A stretch of DNA of 64,000 nt. Source: Hyphomonadaceae bacterium (GTDB taxonomy: Bacteria > Pseudomonadota > Alphaproteobacteria > Caulobacterales > Hyphomonadaceae). Within the stretch, counting starts at the first letter, position 1; each line of letters begins with the position of its first letter. This document shows positions 27,566 through 36,611 of the stretch, one piece after another. The translations under genes and the position numbers were made by a program. The stretch is taken from NCBI GenBank assembly GCA_016714495.1, contig JADKDU010000004.1, forward strand, positions 248,001-312,000. Reading direction: 5' to 3'. The notes below the pieces were generated by a model that searched no databases, had not been told where the DNA came from, and saw only the letters and a list, made by a program, of their open reading frames with translations.

Positions 27566-27650
27566 GCGGTCGTGGCGGAATTGGTAGACGCACTACCTTG
27601 AGGTGGTAGCGCCGCAAGGCGTGGAAGTTCGAGTCTTCTCGACCGCACCA
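27566..27650 (+). tRNA. tRNA-Leu (anticodon GAG)
   Basis: The acceptor stem GCGGTCG pairs perfectly with CGACCGC, followed by ACCA, so CCA is encoded. The anticodon arm CTACC-TTGAGGT-GGTAG presents GAG. A long variable arm (CGCCGCAAGGCG) follows, as in class II leucine tRNAs, then a TTCGAGT T-loop. Total 85 nt. It lies between fliN and mgtE. Confidence 0.96.
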
Positions 27651-27694
27651 GCAACTTCAACAGAGAGAACGCCGTTCGGGAGAGGGAGGTCGCC

Positions 27695-29098
27695 ATGAAT
27701 GACACCCGCGACCCGGACGCGCCCGAATCCGATCCCGAAGCCGTCGAATCGACCGGCGTAATCTCGCCCGCCTTCATCGCCCGGTTCATCGGCGCGGTCG
27801 GCGATGGCGACAAGCCGTCCCTGTGGCGCACCGTGCGGGATCTCCACCCTGCCGACACCGCCGACTTGCTCGAACACCTGCCGCCGGAGGCCTTTCGCAA
27901 GGCCATCCACCTGCTCGGCAAGGACCTGCCCGCCGAGGCGGTGGCCGAGCTGTCCGACAACATGCGCCTTGAGGCGCTGCACGAGCTGACCGACGCCGCC
28001 GTCACGGCGATGATCGGTCACCTCGATTCCGACGACGCATCCTTCCTGCTAAGCGACCTGGAAGAAGATCGCCGCGCCCGCATTCTCAACAAAGTTTCCG
28101 CCACCGACCGCGCGGCTATCGAAAGCTCGCTGTCCTTCGATGACGAATCCGCCGGCCGCCTGATGCAGCGCGCCTTCGTAGCGGCGCCGGTCTTCTGGTC
28201 GGTCGGGCAGGCGATCGACCACATGCGCACCGTCAGCGACGACGACCTGCCGGAAACTTTCTTCGAGATCTACATCGTCGACCCGGCCTTCCGGCTGCAG
28301 GGGAGCGTGCCGGTATCGCGCCTGCTGCGCTATTCGCGTGAAACGCCGCTCAAAGACATCATGAAGGAAGTCCCGGTCCAGGTCCGGCCGGAGATGGACC
28401 AGGAAGAAGTCGCCTATATCTTCCGCCAGTACAACCTAGCCTCCGCCCCCGTCGTCGATGAAGCCGGTCGTCTCACCGGCATGATCACCATCGACGACGT
28501 CGTGGATGTCATCCAGGAAGAGGCCGAGGAAGACATTCTCGCCCTGTCGGGCGTCAGCGAAGCCGGCGTCAACCAGTCGCTGTTGTCCGCGGTGCGCGCC
28601 CGCATCCCCTGGCTGCTGGTGAACCTGATCACCGCCTTCTTCGCCTCTAGCGTCGTCTCACTCTTCGCGCCCGTGATCGAGCAGGTCGTCGTCCTTGCCT
28701 TCCTGATGCCCGTCGTCGCGGGCCTCAGCGGCAATGCTGGGTCGCAGGCGCTAGCGGTGTCGGTCCGCGCCATCGCCGAACGCGATCTCGAAGGCCCGCT
28801 CGTGCGCCGCGCCATCCGCCGCGAGGCGCTCACCGCCATGATCAACGGCGCGATCATCGCCTGGAGCGCCGCTCTCGTGGTGCTCCTCTGGTTCCACAAC
28901 CCGACCATCAGCGTGGTCATCGGCCTGTCGATGATGGTGACCTTCACCTGGGCCGGCCTCGTCGGCATCCTCGCCCCATTAACCCTGAAGCGCTTCGGGG
29001 CCGACCCGGCCGTGGCTTCGTCAGTCTTTGTGCTGACGAGCATTGATATGGCGAGCTTTTTCGTTTTCCTCGGCCTCGCCAGTGTGATGCTTCTCTGA
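27695..29098 (+). CDS. mgtE: Magnesium transporter MgtE
   Basis: A 467-residue Mg2+ channel/transporter of the MgtE family. The cytoplasmic N-domain (about 35-160: LHPADTADLLEHLPPE, DDASFLLSDLEEDRR) is followed by two CBS modules (about 165-290, ending TIDDVVDVIQEEAEED) that sense Mg2+, and then a C-terminal pore domain of about five helices with PVVAGLSGNAGSQAL, the family's ion-path signature. The ATG follows GGGAGGTCGCC. A 45-bp gap separates it from tRNA-Leu. Confidence 0.94.
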   Translation: MNDTRDPDAPESDPEAVESTGVISPAFIARFIGAVGDGDKPSLWRTVRDLHPADTADLLEHLPPEAFRKAIHLLGKDLPAEAVAELSDNMRLEALHELTDAAVTAMIGHLDSDDASFLLSDLEEDRRARILNKVSATDRAAIESSLSFDDESAGRLMQRAFVAAPVFWSVGQAIDHMRTVSDDDLPETFFEIYIVDPAFRLQGSVPVSRLLRYSRETPLKDIMKEVPVQVRPEMDQEEVAYIFRQYNLASAPVVDEAGRLTGMITIDDVVDVIQEEAEEDILALSGVSEAGVNQSLLSAVRARIPWLLVNLITAFFASSVVSLFAPVIEQVVVLAFLMPVVAGLSGNAGSQALAVSVRAIAERDLEGPLVRRAIRREALTAMINGAIIAWSAALVVLLWFHNPTISVVIGLSMMVTFTWAGLVGILAPLTLKRFGADPAVASSVFVLTSIDMASFFVFLGLASVMLL

Positions 29099-29181
29099 CG
29101 TTTCCGTCCTTTTCCGACGAGACTGGCGTCCGGGTTGCACCGGACAGGCGAAATCCATGGGGGATGTGTCAGGTCAGGACG

Positions 29182-30471
29182 ATGGCAGGACGAATGCGCA
29201 CTTCTGCTGCGGGCCTGGAGCTCATCAAGAGCTTCGAGGGCTTCCGCGAAACGGCGACCCGGCTTCCTGACGGTCGCTGGACGATCGGCTATGGTCACGT
29301 CCGCACCGCCCGCGAAGGCCTGACAGTCAGCCAGAAAGACGCGGAAGACCTGCTAACCTACGACCTGAAGCCGGTCGAGGACGCCGTCGCGCAACTGATC
29401 TACGCCCCCTTGATGCAGAACCAGTTCGACGCGTTGGTCTCGCTCGTCTTCAATATCTCGATCGGCCAGTTCCGGGACTCGGACATCCTGCGTAACCTTA
29501 ACGCCGGCGATATCCTGGCCGCCGCCAATGGCTTCGACCTCTGGCGCAAGGCTCGCTTGCATGGCCAGGTCATGATCGTCGATGCGCTTGTTCGCCGTCG
29601 TGCTGCCGAGAAGGGACTCTTCCTCGAGCACCCGAGCGGCCCGCCCTCGGCCCCGACCCCGCTCGTCAAACCCGAGATGGACACGCTCGCTCCCGCCGCC
29701 GCCCAGCCGCGGCCGCGCGCCGATGACGAGGAAGCCCCGCGCACAGGTCCGGCGCCCTCCGGCGACATCGCCGAGGCCGTTCGCCGCCTGGCGGAGCGCA
29801 CCCGCGAGGCCATCACCCCGACTCCCGAAATCCCGCTGCCGCTCGGCGCCACCGTCGCACCGCCGGAAGCTGTCGCTGCCCGCGAACCCGTCATCGAGCC
29901 GCCGGTTGAAGCAGCCGCCCAGCCGAAGACTGCCGAAGAGATTGAACATGCCCGCCGCGTCGTCGCCGAGCGGGTCGCCCGCATCCTCGAGCGTGCTGAG
30001 AAGGAAATCGACACGCAGGAGGGCGCTGCCAGACCCGCCGCCGTCCAGCCTAAGCTAGCTGCGAAACAACCCGAGCCAGACGTCCGGGAAGGTCTCCCCG
30101 ATTTTGACCATCCCGCCGAACGCGCCGCACCGCGCGCTCGCCCGGTCATTGACGACACCGAAATCGTCGAGCCCGGCCGCGACCCGGCTGTTCTGTTCGC
30201 CGAAGCGGAGCGCAAGGCCAAACTCGTCAACGGCCACGCCAAGCGCATCGGCCCGATCTCCGGCCGCTTCGCCATACTGGCCCCCTGGATCATTGTCCTC
30301 GTCCTGTCGGTCCTCGGCCTCATCATCGGCGCTGTGGATACTTTCAAGACCTCCAGCAGCCTCGACGCCAGTGTCCCCCGCGCCGCCGCCACGCTTCTGG
30401 CCGTCTTTGGCGTCATGATGCTCATGAGCGTCTATTTTATCTTCTGGAATCGCACGTCCGACGACATCTGA
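29182..30471 (+). CDS. GH24-type lysozyme domain with C-terminal membrane anchor
   Basis: A 429-residue protein. Residues 10-150 resemble phage T4/P22-type lysozyme: the glutamate in KSFEGF (E19) and WTIGYGHV, then NQFDALVSLVFNIS. The position of the T4 catalytic Asp appears to hold Leu28 (TRLPDGRWT), so activity is uncertain. A long Pro/Ala/Glu-rich region follows, including a charged helical stretch (HARRVVAERVARILERAEKE), and two membrane helices close the protein (APWIIVLVLSVLGLIIG and TLLAVFGVMMLMSVYFIF). There is no N-terminal signal peptide. ATG 29182 is preferred over one 6 codons upstream on composition only. It may be a domesticated endolysin involved in cell-wall remodelling. Confidence 0.8.
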   Translation: MAGRMRTSAAGLELIKSFEGFRETATRLPDGRWTIGYGHVRTAREGLTVSQKDAEDLLTYDLKPVEDAVAQLIYAPLMQNQFDALVSLVFNISIGQFRDSDILRNLNAGDILAAANGFDLWRKARLHGQVMIVDALVRRRAAEKGLFLEHPSGPPSAPTPLVKPEMDTLAPAAAQPRPRADDEEAPRTGPAPSGDIAEAVRRLAERTREAITPTPEIPLPLGATVAPPEAVAAREPVIEPPVEAAAQPKTAEEIEHARRVVAERVARILERAEKEIDTQEGAARPAAVQPKLAAKQPEPDVREGLPDFDHPAERAAPRARPVIDDTEIVEPGRDPAVLFAEAERKAKLVNGHAKRIGPISGRFAILAPWIIVLVLSVLGLIIGAVDTFKTSSSLDASVPRAAATLLAVFGVMMLMSVYFIFWNRTSDDI

Positions 30472-30528
30472 TCAGGCTGACCAAACGGCAAGCTGGCAAT
30501 CTGCGCGGCTCTGGGTAGATTGCCGCCC

Positions 30529-31699
30529 ATGATCCCGAACACACGCTCCCTCGACTTCGACCTTGGCGAAACCGCGGACATGATCCGCGATACAGTCAGC
30601 AGCTTCGCCCAATCCGAAATCGCGCCCCGCGCGGCGGACATCGACCGCACGGACGAATTCCCGCGCGACCTCTGGCCCCGCATGGGCGAACTCGGCCTCC
30701 TCGGCATCACCGTGGAGGAGGAGTGGGGCGGCGCCGGCCTCGGTTATCTCGAACATGCCGTGGCGATGGAAGAGATCAGCCGCGCCTCCGCCTCCGTCGG
30801 CCTCTCCTACGGCGCCCACTCCAACCTCTGCGTGAACCAGATGCGACGCTGGGGCACCGATGAACAGAAACGCCGCTATCTCACCAAGCTGATGACCGGC
30901 GAACACCTCGGCTCGCTTGCGATGTCCGAACCCGGCGCCGGTTCCGACGTCGTCTCGATGAAGCTCAACGCCGTGAAGAAGGGCGACCGCTACATCCTCA
31001 ACGGCTCGAAGATGTGGATCACCAACGGCCCCTCTGCCGACACGTTGATCGTCTACGCCAAGACCGCGCCCGACAAGAACTCGCGCGGCATCTCCGCCTT
31101 CATCATCGAAAAGGGCTTTAAGGGTTTCTCCGTCGCCCAGAAACTCGACAAGCTTGGCATGCGCGGCTCCGAAACCGGAGAGCTGGTCTTCGAGGATTGC
31201 GAAGTTCCCGAAGAAAACCTGATGGGCCCGCTCAACAGCGGCGTCGAAATCCTGATGTCCGGCCTCGACTATGAGCGCACCGTTCTGGCCGCCGGCTCTA
31301 CCGGCATCATGCAGGCCTGCATGGATGTCGTGCTGCCCTACATTCACGATCGCAAGCAGTTCGGAAAATCCATCGGCGAGTTCCAGCTCATCCAGGGCAA
31401 GGTCGCCGACATGTATGTGAAGATGAACGCGTCCAAGGCCTATGTGTACGCCGTCGCCAAAGCCTGCGACGCCGGCCGCACAGCCCGGAAAGACGCCGCC
31501 GGCGCCATCCTCTTCGCCGCCGAGACCGCCACTCAACTCGCCCTCGACGCCATCCAGATCCTCGGCGGAAACGGCTACATCAACGACTACCCTGACAGGC
31601 CGCCTTCTCCGCGACGCCAAGCTCTACGAGATCGGGGCAGGGACGTCGGAGATAAGGCGCTGGCTCATAGGGCGGGAACTGTTCGCTGAATCGACCTGA
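30529..31699 (+). CDS. ivd: Isovaleryl-CoA dehydrogenase (frameshift near 3' end)
   Basis: An FAD-dependent acyl-CoA dehydrogenase of leucine breakdown. It has MSEPGAGSDV, WITNGPSADTLIVYAKT, a GLDYERTVLAAG segment with the glutamate position characteristic of isovaleryl-CoA dehydrogenases, RKQFGKSIGEFQLIQGK and QILGGNGYINDY. An extra G at about 31594 breaks the frame just before TGRLLRDAKLYEIGAGTSE, which is intact in the next frame and ends at 31699. The raw frame ends ten bases earlier in an Arg-rich tail. The shift is almost certainly an error since only the last 35 codons are displaced. Typical partner genes (MCC, hydratase) are not nearby. Confidence 0.88.
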
Positions 31700-31725
31700 T
31701 CACTGTTTTACATGGCGAGACTGAC

Positions 31726-32661
31726 ATGGCCTTGCGAGCGCTGTTTCTGTCCACCCTTGCGATCCTGTTCGCCGCGCCATCGCTCGCTCAAACACCCGCC
31801 GCCGATCCCGGCGCGCCACTCAGCGGCTATCCGCGCAAGGCTCTGGGTCTTCCCACCGCCGCCGAACTGAAAACCGCCACCTACGTCCGCGACGTGATCT
31901 ACGGTCATCGCGACGGCATGGCGCTCACCTACGACGTATTCAAGCCGAAGAAGGCGAATGGCGCGTTGGTCGTTAACATGGTGTCCGCCGGCTGGCGCTC
32001 TTCCTGGGGACCACCGGAGGAGCGTCAGGCGCGCTACCAATGGCTCATCGACAAGGGCTTCACCGTCGTCGCGCTCTATCATTCCTCCGCCCCGCGCTTT
32101 CAGGTGCCGGATGCTGTCACTGACATTCGCTTTGGCCTGCGCCATATCAAGCTGCACGCGAAGGACTACGGCGCCGATCCCGCCCGCATCGGTGTGTGGG
32201 GCGCGAGCGCCGGAGGGCACCTCTCGCTCGTCGCGGGTACAATGGCCGATGATGGCGACCCCGCAGCAACCAATCCGCTGGAGCGTTCCGGCAACCGCAT
32301 CAAAGCCGTCGTCGCCTATTTCCCGCCGACCGATCTCGATGTCCTGCTCGGAGATCGCGCCAAAACCGGCGCCATCGATTTCGACAACAGCCTCCGCAAA
32401 TCGGTCTCACCGATCTACTTCGTCGACGCGAAGGATTCACCCACGCTGATCATCTCGGGCGGGTCGGACAAGGGCGTGCCTGTCTCCCAGTCCGAAACGA
32501 TGAAGGCGGCACTCGATAAGGCCGGCGTGAAAAACGAGCTCAAGATTTTCCCAGAAGCCGATCACGACTTCTACGTGAAGGGCGAGCCGGCGAGGACCGA
32601 CGCTATCGCCAACGAAGCCATGAACATGATGGTTGCCTGGTTCGAGAAGAACCTGAAATAG
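31726..32661 (+). CDS. Exported alpha/beta hydrolase (esterase-like)
   Basis: A 311-residue protein with a Sec signal peptide (MALRALFLSTLAILFAAPSLAQ) and an alpha/beta-hydrolase fold. The nucleophile elbow is GASAGGHLS; SPTLIISGGSDKGVP carries the likely acidic residue and EADHDFY the histidine. The overall pattern, with an early DGMALTYDVFKP strand, resembles bacterial esterases and the BD-FAE/PHB-depolymerase-like groups acting on carbohydrate esters or lactones. It is convergent with a lipoprotein of glycosidase-like fold 3 bp away; a joint role in glycan breakdown is only a guess. Confidence 0.82.
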   Translation: MALRALFLSTLAILFAAPSLAQTPAADPGAPLSGYPRKALGLPTAAELKTATYVRDVIYGHRDGMALTYDVFKPKKANGALVVNMVSAGWRSSWGPPEERQARYQWLIDKGFTVVALYHSSAPRFQVPDAVTDIRFGLRHIKLHAKDYGADPARIGVWGASAGGHLSLVAGTMADDGDPAATNPLERSGNRIKAVVAYFPPTDLDVLLGDRAKTGAIDFDNSLRKSVSPIYFVDAKDSPTLIISGGSDKGVPVSQSETMKAALDKAGVKNELKIFPEADHDFYVKGEPARTDAIANEAMNMMVAWFEKNLK

Positions 32662-32664
32662 CTG

Positions 32665-33750
32665 TCACCGCGTGGGCTTCAGCTCGGCCAGTGCAATCCC
32701 GCTCTCTCCGGCGATGGAATAGAGCAGGTAGATGCGTCCGCCTTCCTCATAGATCGCCGGATCGCGCAACTGGTTCACGCGCCCCGGCGCAAAGCTGCGC
32801 GCAGACTTCGCCAGCGGCAGGTTCGCGCCTTCCCAATCCCTCTCGGGCCGAAACAACTCGACCGGCGCACTTTCCTTCCACGTCTCCCACGGACCCGATA
32901 TGTCGATCGTGCTCATCATGATCCGCTCAGGCGGATCAGTCGCCACCTGTGTCCACACGACGAACAGCGTCTTCCCGCGCTGGAAGACAGCCGAGTGCCG
33001 CATGTCAGGGTCGAACAGGGTCGGCCCGGTCTGGAATCCTGAGAGCGGATCAGCAGAACGATAGAGCACGCCCGGCATCGCCAGCACATATGTCATTCCG
33101 TCATGCGCAAACGCACGCCAGTAGGTACGCCCAAGGATTTCCTTGCCCGATGTAAAGTGAATACCATCAGAGGAGGTCGCCGCGCGTGTGACCTGCTGGG
33201 CGAAGCTTTCCAGCCCGTGATAGTACATCACGAAGCGCTTTTTGGCCTCGTCGACATGCACGTCAGGCGAGGCGACGTGCGGCGTCGTCATCTCTTTCGC
33301 GAGGTCGGGAAACTGATCGAGGTCGAGCCCCGCCGCTTTCGCGCGCACGCGATAGTCAGCCATCTGCTGGTCAGTGAAAGGGGGCGGCTCGTGCGGGAAG
33401 GGCGTGTCGACAATGTTCAGCGCGCCTGGCTGATGAATCTTCCACGGCCCCTCTATCCGGTCGGCATAGGCCAGCCGGATATACGCTCCCTTGTGGTCCG
33501 CGAAATAGAGGTAGTACCGGCCCAGCCGGTTCGGGACCCAGTCCGGCACGCGCACCAGCGATGGCCCCTGTATATTGTGCCCAATGTTCGGATGGGTCTC
33601 CGGCGAGATGATCGGTCCGTTCCCGATCCGCACAGCCGCATATGCCTTGGGTGCGGTCTCGACAGGCCCGGCGAAAGGCCCAGCCGCCTGCGTCCCGCAC
33701 GCGCAAAGCATGCAGGTCATCAGGCCCGCCAACGCTGACCTCAAGAACAT
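32665..33750 (-). CDS. Lipoprotein with five-bladed glycosidase-like propeller
   Basis: A 361-residue protein with a lipoprotein signal peptide (LAGLMTCMLCACG; Cys18 is the likely lipidated residue). The rest reads like a GH43/GH130-type five-bladed propeller: PSLVRVPDWVPNRLGRYYLYFADH, IRLAYADRIEGPWKI, SPDVHVDEAKKRFVMYYHG, LFVVWTQVATDPPERI and RDPAIYEEGGRIYLLYS, where DPA is a typical conserved blade element. Catalytic carboxylates cannot be assigned firmly, so it may bind or cleave a carbohydrate. Likely tethered to the outer membrane. Confidence 0.75.
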   Translation of the reverse strand: MFLRSALAGLMTCMLCACGTQAAGPFAGPVETAPKAYAAVRIGNGPIISPETHPNIGHNIQGPSLVRVPDWVPNRLGRYYLYFADHKGAYIRLAYADRIEGPWKIHQPGALNIVDTPFPHEPPPFTDQQMADYRVRAKAAGLDLDQFPDLAKEMTTPHVASPDVHVDEAKKRFVMYYHGLESFAQQVTRAATSSDGIHFTSGKEILGRTYWRAFAHDGMTYVLAMPGVLYRSADPLSGFQTGPTLFDPDMRHSAVFQRGKTLFVVWTQVATDPPERIMMSTIDISGPWETWKESAPVELFRPERDWEGANLPLAKSARSFAPGRVNQLRDPAIYEEGGRIYLLYSIAGESGIALAELKPTR

Positions 33751-33840
33751 GCGAACCTCCGGGACCGAGCCCGAAAGACAATGGCCCGCTACGCTCCTGC
33801 TGTCAGCACAAGCCAGCCAGTCGCAATAAGGGGGCGTCCG

Positions 33841-33972
33841 TCAATTCGACGCGATGACAGCCGGGATAGGCTGAATATCGACGAAGAGGTCATCCGGGCC
33901 AGAAAAGGCAAGGGAAGACATTCCGACGGCGAGAGCGGCAAAAGCCGCAACAATGAAGCGTTTGGCGAGCAT
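33841..33972 (-). CDS. Possible small secreted peptide, 43 residues
   Basis: The gap 33751-34180 holds a 43-codon frame on the minus strand starting MLAKRFIVAAFAALAVGMSS and continuing LAFSGPDDLFVDIQPIPAVI. The first 23 residues look like a Sec signal peptide, leaving a mature peptide of about 20 residues, Asp/Pro-rich. The ribosome site is weak: a purine stretch AAAAAAGAGAACGGG lies 10-20 nt before the ATG. The signal-peptide pattern is the main argument; no family is recognised. The rest of the gap shows nothing. Confidence 0.4.
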   Translation of the reverse strand: MLAKRFIVAAFAALAVGMSSLAFSGPDDLFVDIQPIPAVIASN

Positions 33973-34180
33973 GGGAGGAGCCCGTTCTCTTTTTTCTGTT
34001 CCTGGCCGGGATGTATTTCCCGGTCTTCTGATGGCCGAGAGATGGCTACGGATCGGGGCTCAAAGAAGGCATATTCGCAAAACTTTTTTAACCTGCAAAA
34101 GTTGAACAATCGTCAGCAACTAGCTGCCGGATGTCTGATTTACCGTCCCAGAGCATCCCTTTTTTGCGACAGATTCGTTT

Positions 34181-35023
34181 TCAGCCCATTCTGCCCGTCA
34201 CCACCCAGATGCGTCCGGGCAGGGCGACGCTGCCGTCTGCCGCCGCGAACGGCGTCAGTGCAGCTTCGATGGCGTCGGTGATAGCGGGCAGCTTGTCCTT
34301 CCCCGCCTCCCGCGCCAGCCGCGAAGCCGGTCCAATACGCGTCGCTCCCTCCGCCGCCGACCGCGGCGAACTTCCCAGATACATCGGCGCCTCGAAGGGC
34401 TCGGCCTTCAGATCCCGTAGTCCGGCCGTTTCCAGTATCCCTAGCAGCCGTCCCCTGTCCCCGAACGCAAACGGCCCAGGCGCGTTCGGATCGGCCGGCG
34501 GCAGGTCCATCGCCGCCGCCTGCCGCGCGGCAACCACTGGGATCATCGCCCAGGGATTGTCCTTCGCCATCTGCCAGCACGCGAACGCCAGACGCCCGCC
34601 CGGCGCAATCGCCCGTCGCATGTGCCCGAAGGCAGCCGCCGGATCGTCGAAAAACATCACGCCAAATCGCGAATAGAGCAGGTCAAACGGCCCCGGCAGC
34701 TCCGTCTTTGCGGCGTCTCCCTCGATAAACGCCACATTCGCCATCCCGGTCGCCCGCCGCCGCGCCACCGCCAGCATCGGCGCTGAGACATCCAGCCCGA
34801 CCACGCTTCCCTGTGCGCCAACCGCCCTGGCCAGCTCAAGCGAAGTGTCGCCACACCCGCATCCCACATCCAGCACCCTCTCGCCCGGCTTCGTTCCCGC
34901 CGCCCGCAGCGCCGCGTCACCGAAAGCGCGTATGAGGCGGTCGGTGTTCTCCTGTTCAGCCGCCCAGTGCTCCCCGACCGAGCCATTCCAGTCCTCGATC
35001 TGCTTTGCATTGTCGCCAGCCAT
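34181..35023 (-). CDS. SAM-dependent class I methyltransferase
   Basis: A 280-residue Rossmann-fold methyltransferase with motif I RVLDVGCGCGDTSLELA, VVGLDVSAPMLAVARRRA, VAFIEGDAAK and the later LLYSRFGVMFFDDP and APGGRLAFACWQ motifs, of the UbiE/type-11 group. The start at 35023 (MAGDNAK) is preferred because AGGAG lies 7 nt upstream, inside the longer open frame. Substrate unknown. It diverges from ndk across 157 bp. Confidence 0.82.
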   Translation of the reverse strand: MAGDNAKQIEDWNGSVGEHWAAEQENTDRLIRAFGDAALRAAGTKPGERVLDVGCGCGDTSLELARAVGAQGSVVGLDVSAPMLAVARRRATGMANVAFIEGDAAKTELPGPFDLLYSRFGVMFFDDPAAAFGHMRRAIAPGGRLAFACWQMAKDNPWAMIPVVAARQAAAMDLPPADPNAPGPFAFGDRGRLLGILETAGLRDLKAEPFEAPMYLGSSPRSAAEGATRIGPASRLAREAGKDKLPAITDAIEAALTPFAAADGSVALPGRIWVVTGRMG

Positions 35024-35180
35024 GAGGTTCTCCTGCATCTGCGCCAGACTAAGCCCAGCCCTGCCTGCCAATAAACCATACAGCCCAGTTGGCGAGGCCA
35101 GTTCCCAAGGCTATAGGGGCCGTCCGAGCCCGATTCACCGGCTCAATCGCATCTCCAGACCCGCCTTTCAGGAACACTTC

Positions 35181-35599
35181 ATGGCCGGCCAACGCACCTT
35201 CTCCATCATTAAACCGGACGCCACGAAGCGTAATCTCACCGGTGCGATCAACGCCGTGTTCGAAGTCCGGCCTTGCATCGTCGCCCAGAAGCGCGTCCGT
35301 CTCACCGCGCCCAGGCCGAAGGCTTCTACGGCGAGCACAAGGCCCGCGGCTTTTTCGGCGAGCTGGTCGACTTCATGACCTCGGGCCCTGTCGTTCTCCA
35401 GGTACTTGAAGGCGAAAATGCCGTCGCCGCCCACCGCGAAGTCATGGGCGCCACCGACCCCGCCAAGGCCGCCGACGGCACCGTTCGCAAACTCTTCGCC
35501 CAGTCGATCGGCGAAAACTCGGTCCACGGCTCCGACTCGGAGGCTTCGGCCGAACGCGAGATCGCCTTCTTCTTCCGTCTCGACGAAATCGTAGGCTGA
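35181..35599 (+). CDS. ndk: Nucleoside diphosphate kinase (frameshifted)
   Basis: Ndk transfers phosphate from ATP to nucleoside diphosphates. The start reads MAGQRTFSIIKPDATKRNLTG in one frame. Near 35265-35280 an apparent insertion plus deletion alter the SGL region, and near 35305 the frame shifts to AQAEGFYGEHKARGFFGELV, VDFMTSGPVVLQVLEGENAV and the active-site NSVHGSDS with the phosphorylated histidine. The protein ends FFFRLDEIVG, the normal C-terminus. With 1-3 indels in one conserved housekeeping gene, sequence error is by far the likeliest cause. A GNAT gene follows 4 bp downstream. Confidence 0.9.
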
Positions 35600-35603
35600 T
35601 CCC

Positions 35604-36059
35604 ATCACGCGCACATTCCGCCCCGCGCATCCTTCAGAGCGCAAAGCGCTGGAGGAGCTGCAGCGTCGTGCTTCGCAGAAATGGGACCCTGCGCGTCCTG
35701 AACAGATGCAGCATCCCGAGGCGCTGGAGCTGAAGGCCGACAAGATCGCGGCCGGCCTGGTGATTGTGTTCGAACACTGGGGCGCGCCCGCGGGCTTTGT
35801 CGCTATCGTCCCCCGTGAGGATGGCGTTGCCGATCTCGATGGCCCGTTTGTCGAGCCCGATCTCTGGGGTGGCGGCATCGGCCGCAAGCTGGTGGAAGAA
35901 GCCGCCCAGTTCGCCATCGCAATCGAAGCCAGCATGCTAGTCGCCGTGGCCAGCCCACGCGCAGAGCCCTTCTATGCCAAGTGCGGTTTCAAACCGGCCA
36001 GCGTCCGCTCGACGCCGCACGGCCCTGTTTCAGTGATGCAGCGCAGTCTTGTCTTCTGA
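35604..36059 (+). CDS. GNAT family N-acetyltransferase
   Basis: An acetyl-CoA-dependent acetyltransferase of about 150 residues. Core motifs are LVIVFEHWGAPAGFVAIV, LDGPFVEPDLWGGGIGRKLVEEA (the GGGIG acetyl-CoA loop) and FYAKCGF. The first normal start codon in frame is ATG 35706, but sequence typical of the family's N-terminus runs upstream to 35604 (ITRTFRPAHPSERKALEEL), where an ATC stands in place of a start; a single changed base there is the simplest reading, so the longer extent is given. Substrate unknown. Confidence 0.75.
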   Translation: MTRTFRPAHPSERKALEELQRRASQKWDPARPEQMQHPEALELKADKIAAGLVIVFEHWGAPAGFVAIVPREDGVADLDGPFVEPDLWGGGIGRKLVEEAAQFAIAIEASMLVAVASPRAEPFYAKCGFKPASVRSTPHGPVSVMQRSLVF

Positions 36060-36078
36060 GCTAGCCCCGATTCTTCAC

Positions 36079-36548
36079 ATGATGAATCGATTCGTGCGCC
36101 TGATCCTGCTTGCCGCCGCCACACTCGCCATCGCTGCCTGCGGCGAACAGAAGGCGCCTGAACCCGCCCCCGCGGCCGAAGTCACGTCCGAACCAGCGCT
36201 TGCCCCGGACGTCATCAACATTCCGCCCGCCGGAGTCGCGACCAAGCTCACCGGCAAATGGCAATCGACCGAAGACGCCGCCCCATCCTCGCCATCACCG
36301 CTGATACCTGGACCAACGAATACACCGGCGATGACAGCGTGAATGACGTCGCCAAATGGCGCGCCTTCCCGGGCACGGAAATGCTCGCCGGTTCGGAAGG
36401 TCTCACCTTCACGCCGACCGCGACCTACATTGAGGTTAAATCCGGCGACAACACCTTCTTTTACGAACTCGGCAGGATCGAAGCCGACGCCTTCGACTTC
36501 TTCTACGTCAGCCGCGGCAATCACTTCTCCTTCAAACGCATCACCTGA
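36079..36548 (+). CDS. Lipoprotein of unknown function (frameshifted)
   Basis: Starts MMNRFVRLILLAAATLAIAAC, a lipoprotein signal peptide with lipobox IAAC, then a Pro/Ala/Glu-rich linker and LTGKWQSTEDA. The frame shifts near 36278 in a G/C run; the next frame continues RPILAITADTWTNEYTGDD, VAKWRAFPGTEML, ATYIEVKSGDNTFFYELGRI and FYVSRGNHFSFKRIT. The joined product of about 155 residues looks like a small beta-rich lipoprotein. Raw reading would give two unrelated short frames. No family recognised. Confidence 0.65.
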
Positions 36549-36611
36549 TTCCCTGATTGCATCGCTGTCCCGCTCGCGCAATCATCCGTCCGGGGTCACA
36601 ATATCGTACGG

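Noticed and set aside
28414..29298. 294-codon minus-strand frame over mgtE
   Set aside because: Serine/threonine/arginine-rich shadow of a clear MgtE.
33781..34281. 166-codon plus-strand frame in the gap after the lipoprotein
   Set aside because: Composition is not protein-like and it runs into the antisense of the methyltransferase gene.
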